A stretch of DNA of 64,000 nt from Saprospiraceae bacterium (GTDB lineage: Bacteria; Bacteroidota; Bacteroidia; Chitinophagales; Saprospiraceae), in assembly GCA_020628095.1 (NCBI GenBank), contig JAHDFP010000002.1, forward strand, positions 1 through 64,000, written 5' to 3'. Position 1 is the first letter of the stretch; each line of letters begins with the position of its first letter. The notes below the pieces were generated by a model. The model did no database searches. It had not been told where the DNA came from and was given only the letters and a program-made list of their open reading frames with translations. The position numbers were made by a program, and so were the translations under genes. This document shows, piece by piece, positions 53,354-62,166 of the stretch.

Positions 53354-56068
53354 ATGAGATTCCTAAGTCTGACTTTTTTTCTGTGCTATTCTATTATAGC
53401 GCACACGCAATTACTAGAACCTGTCAAATGGAGATTTGACTCTAATCAAACAGGTCCTGACACCTATGATTTATTTTTTATAGCCGATATAGATAAGGAG
53501 TGGAAAGTGTATTCGCAGTTTACTGGAGATGATGGTCCTGTGCCGACTAGTATCAACTACGAATCTGGAAATGTAGAAAAGAAAGGGGATGGAACAGAGA
53601 CTGGAGATAAGAAAGAGGGTTATGACAAAATGTTTGATACCAATGTAATTGCCTTTACAGGCAAGAAGCCGTTCATGATCAAGCAAACTGTGAAAATCAC
53701 AGACGTCTCTAAACCTGTCCGTGGTTATCTGACGTATATGACTTGCAATAATGAGACTTGCCTGCCTCCGACAGATGTGGATTTTAAGTTTACATTCAAG
53801 GTGAATGGCGACCAGCAAAAGTTAGTCAGGGATACAGACGGCAAGATTGTAGATCCAAAACTAAAAGCACCAGCGAACTCCAAAACCCAAGCGCAAGGTC
53901 AACTGCAAATAGAATCACTCAAGACTAATAATACTGGTCAAACGAAAAAGCCTACTCAGATAGATGTCAAAAAAATAGAAGATAATGTCGCTAATACCAA
54001 AATAGATCTCCAAGCTGTAGAAAATGTAAAAGTCCCTGCCGCCACGATGGCCATAGACAATGTGCAGGATGAGGTAGCGGATGCCGATGATGGATTTGTA
54101 GAACCTATACAGTGGTCTTTTGACATAAACGATACGGGCGGTGGTAATTATGATCTTATCTATACGGCGACTATAGATGACGGTTGGACGGTATACTCTT
54201 TGTACACAGATGATAATGGACCTTACCCTACGACAATTACCTTCGAGGATGATGGTGGAGCTAAGGTGATAGGACAACCGACAGAGACTGGATACAAAAA
54301 GCAAGGACCTGATCCATTTTTTGATGATGTAGAAGTGATAAAGTATCTGTCCAAAGAGCCATTCGTGATTAACCAAAAAATTAATTCCGCAACAGGCGAT
54401 AACATCAAAGGATATCTCACTTACATGGCCTGTGATGATTCGGGATGTTTGCCGCCGACAGATGTAGATTTCACTTTTGATCTCAAGAATAAGAAGGTAC
54501 TAGGACAAGCCATACCACTTGGTACAGCGGCATCATCTGATGATGTCGGTATGAATATAGAGGGGAATAAATTAGATCAGGTCATACCCCAACTTATTAA
54601 GACTTACGAAAGTCCACTGGGAGATTGTGGCACAGCGATCCAGTCAGCTAATGATAATTATTTGAAAATATTCATAGGTGGATTCATAGGTGGATTATTA
54701 GCAATCCTATTGCCTTGTATATTTCCCATGATTCCTATCACGGTTAGTTTTTTTACTAAAGATACGAAGAGAAAAGGATGGGTTAACGGACTTATATATG
54801 GCCTGTCTATAGTAGGAATATTTGTAACCTTGGGATTGGCGTTGACAGCTTTATTAGGTCCCACCGCGCTCAATGAGCTCTCCACTAACTGGATAGCCAA
54901 TGTTATTTTCTTTTTGATATTCATTGCATTCGCCATATCGTTTTTTGGTTATTATGAGATAACTCTGCCGAGCTCTTGGTCGACGATGACAGACCAGCAG
55001 GCTGACAAGGGTGGATTGATAGGTATATTTTTTATGGCGGCGACTTTGGCGATTGTGTCCTTTTCTTGCACAGGTCCGATCATCGGGTCTGCTCTTGTAC
55101 AGGTTGCGGATAACAAGATGGGGCCATTCTTTATTATGCTCGGCTTTTCTATTGCATTAGCCATTCCGTTCGGCTTATTTGCTGCTTTTCCAGCATGGCT
55201 TAACAGTCTGCCTAAGTCTGGATCATGGATGAACTCTGTCAAGGTCGTATTGGGATTCTTAGAGTTAGCACTTGCGCTTAAGTTCTTATCGGTGGCTGAT
55301 ATGACATCTAACTGGGGCTTCTTAAAGTATGAATTATTCATGGGTCTGTGGGTGATCATTTTTGCAGCGATGACGGCGTATTTATTTGGATTTATAAAAT
55401 TTCCGCATGATAGTCCTGTCAAAAAATTAAGCACCACAAGAAAAGTATTTGGCGTATTGAGTTTGTTATGGACACTGTACATGGCTAGTGGCTTCATGAT
55501 CGATAAGGATATCAATAGTTATAAAATCCCAAAACTAGTCAGTGGTATTACACCTCCAGCGTCGTATAATTTCTTTCTTAAGCAAAACGAACTGGACACT
55601 GATATAAAAAAGAGATTCCCGTCGTACTCTAAGTGCGCTAATGATATAAATTGCTTCAAAGATTATTATGAGGCACTGGCTTATGCGAAAGAAGTCAACA
55701 AGCCTGTGTTATTAGATTTCACAGGATATGGCTGTGTCAACTGTCGAAAGACGGAAGACTATATCTGGAAAGATCCGAAGGTCAAATCTCTTCTCAATGA
55801 TGATTATGTTCTGGCGTCATTGTATGTCGATGATCGCAAAAAATTAGATAAGACTTATTACAGTACCTCAAGAGAAGTTCCGCTAAGAAATGTTGGTAAT
55901 AAATGGGCTGATTTTCAGATAGTCAACTTTAAGCAGAACTCACAGCCACTCTACGTACCTATTACAGCAGATCAGGAGGTTATCACGCTACCACGTGGAT
56001 ACGAAGAAGGAGTGGATAATTATAAGCAGTTCTTAGATTGCGCCTTAGAGATTAACGGCTCTCATTAA
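53354..56068 (+). CDS. dsbD: Thiol:disulfide interchange protein DsbD with two N-terminal domains
   Basis: 904 aa. A signal peptide is followed by two similar DsbD-N domains (~20-140 and ~250-370), each with a KVYSQFTGDDGPVPTS/TVYSLYTDDNGPYPTT turn and a Cys-x4-5-CLPP pair. About eight membrane helices (~430-690) carry the CcdA-like Cys motifs LLPCIFPMIP and FSCTGPIIGS. A C-terminal thioredoxin domain has GYGCVNCRK. DsbD passes cytoplasmic electrons to periplasmic thiols. Classical DsbD has one N domain; here there are two plus the separate protein upstream. Confidence 0.92.
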   Translation: MRFLSLTFFLCYSIIAHTQLLEPVKWRFDSNQTGPDTYDLFFIADIDKEWKVYSQFTGDDGPVPTSINYESGNVEKKGDGTETGDKKEGYDKMFDTNVIAFTGKKPFMIKQTVKITDVSKPVRGYLTYMTCNNETCLPPTDVDFKFTFKVNGDQQKLVRDTDGKIVDPKLKAPANSKTQAQGQLQIESLKTNNTGQTKKPTQIDVKKIEDNVANTKIDLQAVENVKVPAATMAIDNVQDEVADADDGFVEPIQWSFDINDTGGGNYDLIYTATIDDGWTVYSLYTDDNGPYPTTITFEDDGGAKVIGQPTETGYKKQGPDPFFDDVEVIKYLSKEPFVINQKINSATGDNIKGYLTYMACDDSGCLPPTDVDFTFDLKNKKVLGQAIPLGTAASSDDVGMNIEGNKLDQVIPQLIKTYESPLGDCGTAIQSANDNYLKIFIGGFIGGLLAILLPCIFPMIPITVSFFTKDTKRKGWVNGLIYGLSIVGIFVTLGLALTALLGPTALNELSTNWIANVIFFLIFIAFAISFFGYYEITLPSSWSTMTDQQADKGGLIGIFFMAATLAIVSFSCTGPIIGSALVQVADNKMGPFFIMLGFSIALAIPFGLFAAFPAWLNSLPKSGSWMNSVKVVLGFLELALALKFLSVADMTSNWGFLKYELFMGLWVIIFAAMTAYLFGFIKFPHDSPVKKLSTTRKVFGVLSLLWTLYMASGFMIDKDINSYKIPKLVSGITPPASYNFFLKQNELDTDIKKRFPSYSKCANDINCFKDYYEALAYAKEVNKPVLLDFTGYGCVNCRKTEDYIWKDPKVKSLLNDDYVLASLYVDDRKKLDKTYYSTSREVPLRNVGNKWADFQIVNFKQNSQPLYVPITADQEVITLPRGYEEGVDNYKQFLDCALEINGSH

Positions 56069-56082
56069 GAGTAAGTAAAAGA

Positions 56083-57162
56083 TCAAAGCACATCCCACTC
56101 ACCGAGTGTGGTGTGCCATTGGTCCGCATCGAATAGCTCTTTTACCCCACCTATGTTTTTAGTCAGGAAGGGCATTATACGAGGATTGAGTTTGTCGGGT
56201 ACCTTGATAAAGCCGTATGTCTTTTTACTAAGGAATTGCTTGTTCCAGAAAGCTGCGAAAATCAAACCTATTTTTTTGTCTGTAATTTGGTTCTGTTTTT
56301 CTTTGAGGTATCTCATAAGCACGCCCATCTTATTTTGATACCCTTCCCGATAAGCAAAGTCCATCACAATAAAACTATCAACATCGAGCATTTTATCTAT
56401 TTTGATAATAGCAGAGGCTAATACCTCCTCATTTTTCTTATAAGTCAGTGCAAAGTGCTCGCCGATAGGCTTATGGAAGTATCTCCAATCTAAAAAAGCT
56501 TTACCCCTTATTACATGAATGTTATACTGAGCACTGTATTCATTAAAAAGATTTGCCGTATTTGGTTTTATTTCATTGTATTCGATGCTTACGAGTTCTA
56601 TATCTTTTTTGGAACTCAGTCTTAGATTATTGATTGATTGCAAAGTGACTCCAGCCAATGTGCCGAGGATAGGAATATTAATTTTGGATTTGACAATGGC
56701 AGGTCCGTCCAGTGGTAAGATGTAAGTCTGATAGTCAAATACCTTTTGGAACTTATTGTACTTTCTCCAGGTGTGTATAGCCTTTACGTTAGGATACGCA
56801 TAGATCAGTCTTACCTCGCTGGATTCGATGACTTCTACGGCATGTAAGGTTATTTTTCTCCATAGCCCACGACCTCTCGCCTCAGCAAGGACGCCACCGT
56901 CTTGTAAGATGGCGGCTATACAGTTCTCTTGGTGTACTTTGGCGTGGACGTATACAATATGTACGTAGCCCAATATTTTGTTATCCTCTATGGCAGCGAT
57001 CACGTCACACTGACCTGTAGGAAGATTTTTGTAGTTCCAGGACCAAAGCCTTTCTATGTAATCTGCCTTATGAGATTGGCTTTCTGTAAGTACAGTCTTG
57101 ACGGCTTGGATAAGCTGAGGCTCTTGACTTTCTTCAATCTTTAAGATCTTCAATGCTGACAT
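56083..57162 (-). CDS. GNAT-family N-acetyltransferase
   Basis: 359 aa. A GNAT fold in the first half has VIAAIEDNKILGYVHIVYVH and acetyl-CoA loop LAEARGRGLWRKITLHAVE; the second half (~165-359) looks like a second acyltransferase-type domain with FLDWRYFHKPIGEHF. Such two-lobed GNATs are frequent in polysaccharide loci. It overlaps the polysaccharide deacetylase gene by 29 bases in a different frame, so translation is probably coupled. A cell-wall or exopolysaccharide substrate is inferred. Confidence 0.85.
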   Translation of the reverse strand: MSALKILKIEESQEPQLIQAVKTVLTESQSHKADYIERLWSWNYKNLPTGQCDVIAAIEDNKILGYVHIVYVHAKVHQENCIAAILQDGGVLAEARGRGLWRKITLHAVEVIESSEVRLIYAYPNVKAIHTWRKYNKFQKVFDYQTYILPLDGPAIVKSKINIPILGTLAGVTLQSINNLRLSSKKDIELVSIEYNEIKPNTANLFNEYSAQYNIHVIRGKAFLDWRYFHKPIGEHFALTYKKNEEVLASAIIKIDKMLDVDSFIVMDFAYREGYQNKMGVLMRYLKEKQNQITDKKIGLIFAAFWNKQFLSKKTYGFIKVPDKLNPRIMPFLTKNIGGVKELFDADQWHTTLGEWDVL

Positions 57163-57991
57163 GAGGGATAGACTTGTTTTGTTTTTTGAAATCTTCGATC
57201 ACGGCGCTCACCGTACCAAAATCGAAGTCCTTAAAAAGTTGTTCTGTATTAGGATACATTTTTTTCAGACGTGAGTAATGCGTCAGTTTGGCTTTCCACT
57301 CCATTTTTGCTTTGGGATGATCGGGGTCATATTCCCATGGGTGGACGTAGAACATATTATATTGACCTGATTGCTGTCTGTCTTTTATACCACGTGCTGT
57401 GTAACTATATGGAAATATCCTGAAGTAGGCCCCTCCCATATTCAGGTTCTTATTAAAGATCTGGAAAGTCGTTGTCGGAAACTCGGTTATATCATACTCC
57501 GAGATATTAAATATGGTATCTGGACAATTGTCGATTCCATATCGCCAGGTTTTGATACGCGATAGGGAACAGTCTATCTCGTAGCCTTCTTGAGCTAATA
57601 TCTCTAGGGCCCACAGACTTTTATCAGTTATAGAGAAGAAAGGTGATCTGTGACTTATGACTTTCTGTCCCGTAAGATCTTCTATTGTTTTTTTTGTTCT
57701 TCTTATTTCTTGTCTGAACACATCGCGTGACTGGTTATATACTTTCTCATGGCTGTAACTATGCGAACCGAGTTCATGTCCTAATGAGGTAATTTCTTTT
57801 ATAAGATCAGGGTAATGATCTGCAATCCATCCTAGCGTAAAGAATGTTGCCTTGACACTATACTTGTCTAGCAGCTCCAGAATTTTGTAATGTCCTACTT
57901 CTAGTCTTCGTTCGTATTGGGACCAACTGCTATAGGGCAGCTCAATACCATGATACCAATCCTCTAGATCTATAGAAAATGCGTTAGTCAT
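57134..57991 (-). CDS. Polysaccharide deacetylase (XrtA/DUF3473 type)
   Basis: 285 aa. The NodB catalytic domain (~1-200) starts with FSIDLEDWYHG (Asp pair), has the zinc motif SLGHELGSHSYSHEKVY, and ends in VISHRSPFFSI. The C-terminal part FYVHPWEYDPDHPKAKMEWK matches the DUF3473-type extension of XrtA-linked deacetylases. It deacetylates N-acetylated polysaccharide at the envelope, though no signal peptide is present. It is coupled to the GNAT gene by overlap. Confidence 0.9.
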   Translation of the reverse strand: MTNAFSIDLEDWYHGIELPYSSWSQYERRLEVGHYKILELLDKYSVKATFFTLGWIADHYPDLIKEITSLGHELGSHSYSHEKVYNQSRDVFRQEIRRTKKTIEDLTGQKVISHRSPFFSITDKSLWALEILAQEGYEIDCSLSRIKTWRYGIDNCPDTIFNISEYDITEFPTTTFQIFNKNLNMGGAYFRIFPYSYTARGIKDRQQSGQYNMFYVHPWEYDPDHPKAKMEWKAKLTHYSRLKKMYPNTEQLFKDFDFGTVSAVIEDFKKQNKSIPHVSIEDLKD

Positions 57992-58048
57992 GTCAGAAAG
58001 TGGAAGAGGCTAAGATATTATATTATTTTGTAATGTGATTTTACTGAA

Positions 58049-58076
58049 TTGAAAAGGAGATAATATTCTACTTTCG
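58049..58076 (+). promoter_or_regulatory. Promoter for TPR lipoprotein gene
   Basis: TTG at 58049-58051, a 17-base spacer, then TACTTTCG at 58069-58076, one mismatch from TAnnTTTG, 18 bases before the ATG. Confidence 0.4.
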
Positions 58077-58094
58077 CAAAACAAATATTGGCTT

Positions 58095-59087
58095 ATGACA
58101 AGACTCCTTATTATGGTCATCACCCTTTGGTTTTTTGCCTCTTGCAAAGAGTCTACTCCTGCGGAGAAAACTTATACTGATGATTCTGACGAATGGATTA
58201 GCCTCATAAATAAGAGAATAAAAAGCGACACTCTTAATGATGCCTTGTACTTTCAGAGAGGTCAGTACTTTTATGAGAAGGGAAATTATGATTTAGCTAT
58301 TCAGGATTTGATCCGAGCGATTAATATTGACTCCTTACAGTTGCCTTATTATCATCTTTTGTCAGATGCGTCTTTGGATTATTACAGGTCTAAAGAAGCA
58401 CTACTGACTATGAAACGATGTGTCGACTTATTTCCAGATAGCATCAACAGTTTACTGAAATACACAGAAACCCAATACATCCTCAAGCAATATGACGAAG
58501 CATTAGTGACCTGCAATAAAATACTCATGCGTGATAATCAGAACGCAGAGGCTTTTTTTATGATAGGAATGATATTCAAAGCAAAGGGTGACTTGACTAA
58601 GGCGGTCAATGCATTTCAGTCATCTACAGAGCTAGATCCTGAGATAGTAGATAGTTGGCTTATGTTAGGCGAGATATATGAAGCCCAAAACAATCCTTTG
58701 GCATTAGAATATTATGATGCGGCACTCAATGTCGCCCCTGATAACATTTCGGCTTTACACACTAAAGCCTTTTATCTGCAGAACAACAATAAAGTTGCAG
58801 AGGCTATCGACCTATACCGTCAGATAATTACAGTAGATCGCAATTACGTTGATGCTTATCTTAATTCAGGTATTCTATATCTGAAAATAGATTCATTGGA
58901 TCGTGCTATGGAACAGTTCAATATCATGACAAAACAAGACCCGACCAGTGCTTTAGGTTTTTACTATAAAGGTCTAACCCATGATACCAAAGGTGAATCA
59001 GATTTAGCTAAATCTAACTATAGAGCCTGTCTTAACCTGCAACCATCTTTCGAAAGAGCCCAAGAAGCGCTAGCTCGATTGGAGTAA
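58095..59087 (+). CDS. TPR-repeat lipoprotein
   Basis: 330 aa. The lipobox FASC (Cys 17) precedes nearly continuous TPR repeats (NDALYFQRGQYFYEKGNYD, NAEAFFMIGMIFKAKGDLT, YVDAYLNSGILYLKIDSLD). A periplasmic or outer-membrane-anchored interaction scaffold is likely. Its stop codon directly abuts the end of the convergent Reeler-like gene. Confidence 0.87.
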   Translation: MTRLLIMVITLWFFASCKESTPAEKTYTDDSDEWISLINKRIKSDTLNDALYFQRGQYFYEKGNYDLAIQDLIRAINIDSLQLPYYHLLSDASLDYYRSKEALLTMKRCVDLFPDSINSLLKYTETQYILKQYDEALVTCNKILMRDNQNAEAFFMIGMIFKAKGDLTKAVNAFQSSTELDPEIVDSWLMLGEIYEAQNNPLALEYYDAALNVAPDNISALHTKAFYLQNNNKVAEAIDLYRQIITVDRNYVDAYLNSGILYLKIDSLDRAMEQFNIMTKQDPTSALGFYYKGLTHDTKGESDLAKSNYRACLNLQPSFERAQEALARLE

Positions 59088-59879
59088 CTACAGTTTGACA
59101 ATTTTTTGCGTAGATGCCGTTTCGCCATTATATATAGTCAATAGGTATACGCCAGATTCTAGATCGCTCATATCCAGCTGGCTTATCTCCTTATAATTTG
59201 CATAGGCTCGAGTGCCATCCATTCGATTTATTTCGACGCGATCTACTTGTGCAGAAAAGTAAAGTATCTCTTGTGTTGGATTAGGATAAAGGGTGACATC
59301 TATATTTCCAATGTTTTCTATGAGTGAACTGGTTATTTTCTCCTTTATAACTACAGAAGAGGTATCCGCACCATCGCCATTTGGGTTTCTATTTCCATTC
59401 ACAGCGTTGCCTGCACCATAGAATATTACATCTCCACTACCACTTGCTGGTGCCGTCCATTTTATACTTATGGAGTCACTACTTAGCGTACGACTTTGCT
59501 CTACATATTGCTTGCCATTGTTTACGAAATCTTTGATACCCTCTTCGAAGTCAGAGAAATTATTGACACCAGTTTCGTCCTGTCCTAATATACTGACTAG
59601 TTGAAAGCCATAACCTGACGGGTTGCCGTCGTGGTTGATTTTTAATACAACATTATATTCTTCGTCTGAATTATATTCTGTAACGGACTCGCCATCCATA
59701 TTTAGCAGAGATATTTGCAGTTCTGGATTGAAGTTAGTTCCATTATGACAGCCAAAAGATCCACAGGTCTGAGTGCTATCGTTAGGCGCTAGGACGGATG
59801 GTCTGCCTCTTCCACCACTATTGGCCATTAATATTAAACTTGCTAAAATCATAAATCCAAAAACTATCCGTTGCATCAT
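59088..59879 (-). CDS. Secreted Reeler-like protein with T9SS sorting domain and CX4CH motif
   Basis: 263 aa. A signal peptide is followed by SGGRGRPSVLAPNDSTQTC and CGSFGCHNG; many relatives have a heme-type CxxCH here, while this one has C-x4-CH. A Reeler-like beta domain (~50-175; GYGFQLVSILGQDETG, SGDVIFYGAGNAVNG) and a T9SS type A domain (~195-263; VTLYPNPTQEILYFS, LDMSDLESGVYLLTIY) follow. It is predicted to be a T9SS-secreted surface protein. Heme binding would be non-canonical, if it occurs. Confidence 0.84.
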   Translation of the reverse strand: MMQRIVFGFMILASLILMANSGGRGRPSVLAPNDSTQTCGSFGCHNGTNFNPELQISLLNMDGESVTEYNSDEEYNVVLKINHDGNPSGYGFQLVSILGQDETGVNNFSDFEEGIKDFVNNGKQYVEQSRTLSSDSISIKWTAPASGSGDVIFYGAGNAVNGNRNPNGDGADTSSVVIKEKITSSLIENIGNIDVTLYPNPTQEILYFSAQVDRVEINRMDGTRAYANYKEISQLDMSDLESGVYLLTIYNGETASTQKIVKL

Positions 59880-59943
59880 GACGTTTATTTAAGACGCCAA
59901 TTTATTTAATACTTATAGAATAGTGGTGTCCGCAGAAATATAT

Positions 59944-59975
59944 TTTGAACTAAAATGAAAATTGTCGTTGATTTG
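59944..59975 (+). promoter_or_regulatory. Promoter-like pair immediately before ABC exporter start
   Basis: TTG at 59944-59946 (within TTTTG), 21 bases, then TTGATTTG at 59968-59975, one mismatch from TAnnTTTG. The ATG starts 6 bases after the box, so transcription would begin at or inside the start codon. Confidence 0.3.
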
Positions 59976-59980
59976 CAACC

Positions 59981-61798
59981 ATGATTAGAAGGAGAAAGGA
60001 GGAAAAAGATCAGGATAAGAAAAATGTTACTAAAGAAAGCGTCGTTTCTGCGCTACGAATATTCCGATATATTGAACCATATAAGTGGTATTTGATTAGC
60101 TCGCTGGTCTTGGTACTGCTTTCGACCATTACTTTCTTTGGCCTATTTAAAGTCATGGGCGTCATTATAGATGTAGCTCAGGGCCAATCAGAGTATGATT
60201 TGACGCTTAAGGATGTAGGGCTGATCATGGTTTTCATTTTAGTGGTACAAGGTCTGGCCAGTTATCTGCGTGTCATTCTTACTGCAATCGCGAGCGAGAA
60301 CGGTATAGCGGACTTAAGGACTGACCTTTATAAAAAGCTAATAACACTACCCATCACCTTCTTCGAAGAGAATAAGACTGGCGACCTCATAAGTCGTATC
60401 AGTAGTGATGCGGGTAAGTTATTTAGTGTATTTTCTATAACCTTAGTCGAATTTTTCAGACAGATAATTACGCTTGTCGTAGGGCTGATTTTCTTATTTG
60501 TAGAAGCGCCTAAGTTGTCGGTTATAATGTTATTATCCTTTCCGATTGTTGTTTTATTAGCTATGTTTTTTGGACGCCGGATCCGAAAACTTTCTAAAGA
60601 AAGACAAAAACAACTGGCAGAATCTAATTCTCACCTTGGAGAAACACTACAAAATATTCAAGTGGTCAAATCTTTTGCCAGCGAAGAGTTTGAGAATAAA
60701 AAGTATGTCAATTCTATATCAGAGGTTGTCAGCATCGCTATAAGATATGCGAAGTCAAGGGCTTGGTTTTCATTTTTTATAATGACTGTATTTTTTGGGG
60801 CAATCTGTTTTATCATATTCATGGGTGCACGCATGTTACAGTCTAATAACATGACGGCAGGTGAGCTTCTTTCTTTTATCTCTTATACCAGTCTCATAGG
60901 TGGCGCCATAGCGGGACTAGGAAATTTTACAACAGAGCTATTCGGTGCTGTCGGAGCTACAGAAAGGATCATGGATATTTTACATCTTCAGCCAGAATTA
61001 TCTATAGATGAATCACCATCCAACGATAAGTCGCTAAAAGGAAATATTGAGTTTAAAAATGTCGAGTTTAGGTATCCCAGTAGAAAAGATATAGTCGTAC
61101 TCCATGATCTTAATATGTCAATCAGATCAGGCGAGAAAGTCGCACTCGTCGGTCCGAGTGGAGCTGGAAAATCTACTATCTTTCAGTTGTTATTAAGATT
61201 TTATAAAATTGATCAAGGACAAATTAATTTGGATAATCGCGGTATAGATGATTATGATATGCGATCATATAGATCTGATATTGCCATCGTTCCGCAGGAG
61301 GTTACTTTGTTCTCTGGTAGTATACGAGAAAATATATTATATGGAGATCAAAATGCCACAGAAGACCAAATCATTAAAGCGGCGGAGCTTTCTAATTGCC
61401 TTGAGTTCATAAATGATTTCCCAGAACAGATGGATACGCTCATAGGTGAGAGAGGTGTGAAATTATCAGGAGGTCAGAGACAGCGCATAGCGATTGCAAG
61501 AGCCATTCTCAAAAATCCGACCATCCTTCTCCTAGACGAAGCGACTTCTGCATTGGATTCTAAATCGGAGGTGGTCGTGAGAGATGCGCTAGAAAAACTG
61601 ATGGAAGGGCGCACCACACTTATCATTGCTCATCGCTTGAGCACTATTACCAATGTAGATACGATTTACTTATTAGAAGATGGTAAAATCGTAGAAAAAG
61701 GTTCTCATGATTCCTTGATGAGTCTGCAAGGCAAGTATTATCAGCAGGCCAAGCTGGGCCGATTATTCTCAGATAATCAATTGATGACCTCGACATAA
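59981..61798 (+). CDS. ABC exporter, MsbA-type (fused permease and ATPase)
   Basis: 605 aa. Six transmembrane helices (~35-330) precede an ATPase domain (~355-595) with Walker A GPSGAGKST, Q-loop VPQEVTLFSG, signature LSGGQRQRIAIARAIL, Walker B ILLLDEATSALD and H-loop AHRLST. The fused architecture fits homodimeric exporters such as MsbA, involved in lipid A flipping, or a multidrug exporter; sequence alone does not decide. It is monocistronic. Confidence 0.93.
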   Translation: MIRRRKEEKDQDKKNVTKESVVSALRIFRYIEPYKWYLISSLVLVLLSTITFFGLFKVMGVIIDVAQGQSEYDLTLKDVGLIMVFILVVQGLASYLRVILTAIASENGIADLRTDLYKKLITLPITFFEENKTGDLISRISSDAGKLFSVFSITLVEFFRQIITLVVGLIFLFVEAPKLSVIMLLSFPIVVLLAMFFGRRIRKLSKERQKQLAESNSHLGETLQNIQVVKSFASEEFENKKYVNSISEVVSIAIRYAKSRAWFSFFIMTVFFGAICFIIFMGARMLQSNNMTAGELLSFISYTSLIGGAIAGLGNFTTELFGAVGATERIMDILHLQPELSIDESPSNDKSLKGNIEFKNVEFRYPSRKDIVVLHDLNMSIRSGEKVALVGPSGAGKSTIFQLLLRFYKIDQGQINLDNRGIDDYDMRSYRSDIAIVPQEVTLFSGSIRENILYGDQNATEDQIIKAAELSNCLEFINDFPEQMDTLIGERGVKLSGGQRQRIAIARAILKNPTILLLDEATSALDSKSEVVVRDALEKLMEGRTTLIIAHRLSTITNVDTIYLLEDGKIVEKGSHDSLMSLQGKYYQQAKLGRLFSDNQLMTST

Positions 61799-62166
61799 AT
61801 AAAACATATTTTGTTTTTTTATAATATGTAATTATATTTGTCGAGAATATACCTACCGAGAACAAGTAGTTCCTACGAGTTTTCTCAATAATTAGAATTT
61901 AAGAAACATTGTATTATCAATGTCTAATTGCTGATAATCAGCTTATTAGAATATAGAATATTAGGTCACTAACGAATTAATCTTCCTAATAATTCTACTC
62001 TTTCTTCCTTTCTATCCTAGGGATCAACGCTCATGCATGATCCACTCTTGTGAAACCTCGAAATAAGAATATTTAGAAATATTATTTGTTAAGGATTCAG
62101 CATCTGATGGAATACATGTGCCGTCAGAAGCTAATTTTTATTTGCTAACGAAATAAGAAAACTACG
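61799..62166. other. Long leader region of the large secreted-protein gene
   Basis: 368 bases without a gene. It holds the promoter at 61810-61840 and, downstream, small dyads: ACATTG/CAATGT with a 6-base loop at 61906-61923, GCTGA/TCAGC with a 3-base loop at 61930-61942, and the CATGCATG palindrome near 62031. No riboswitch class or upstream ORF with a clear start is recognised. Confidence 0.55.
61810..61840 (+). promoter_or_regulatory. Consensus Bacteroidota promoter
   Basis: TTTG at 61810-61813, a 19-base spacer, then TATATTTG at 61833-61840: exact matches to both the -33 TTTG and -7 TAnnTTTG elements, the best promoter in the window. It implies a leader of about 320 bases for the gene at 62167. 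Confidence 0.65.
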
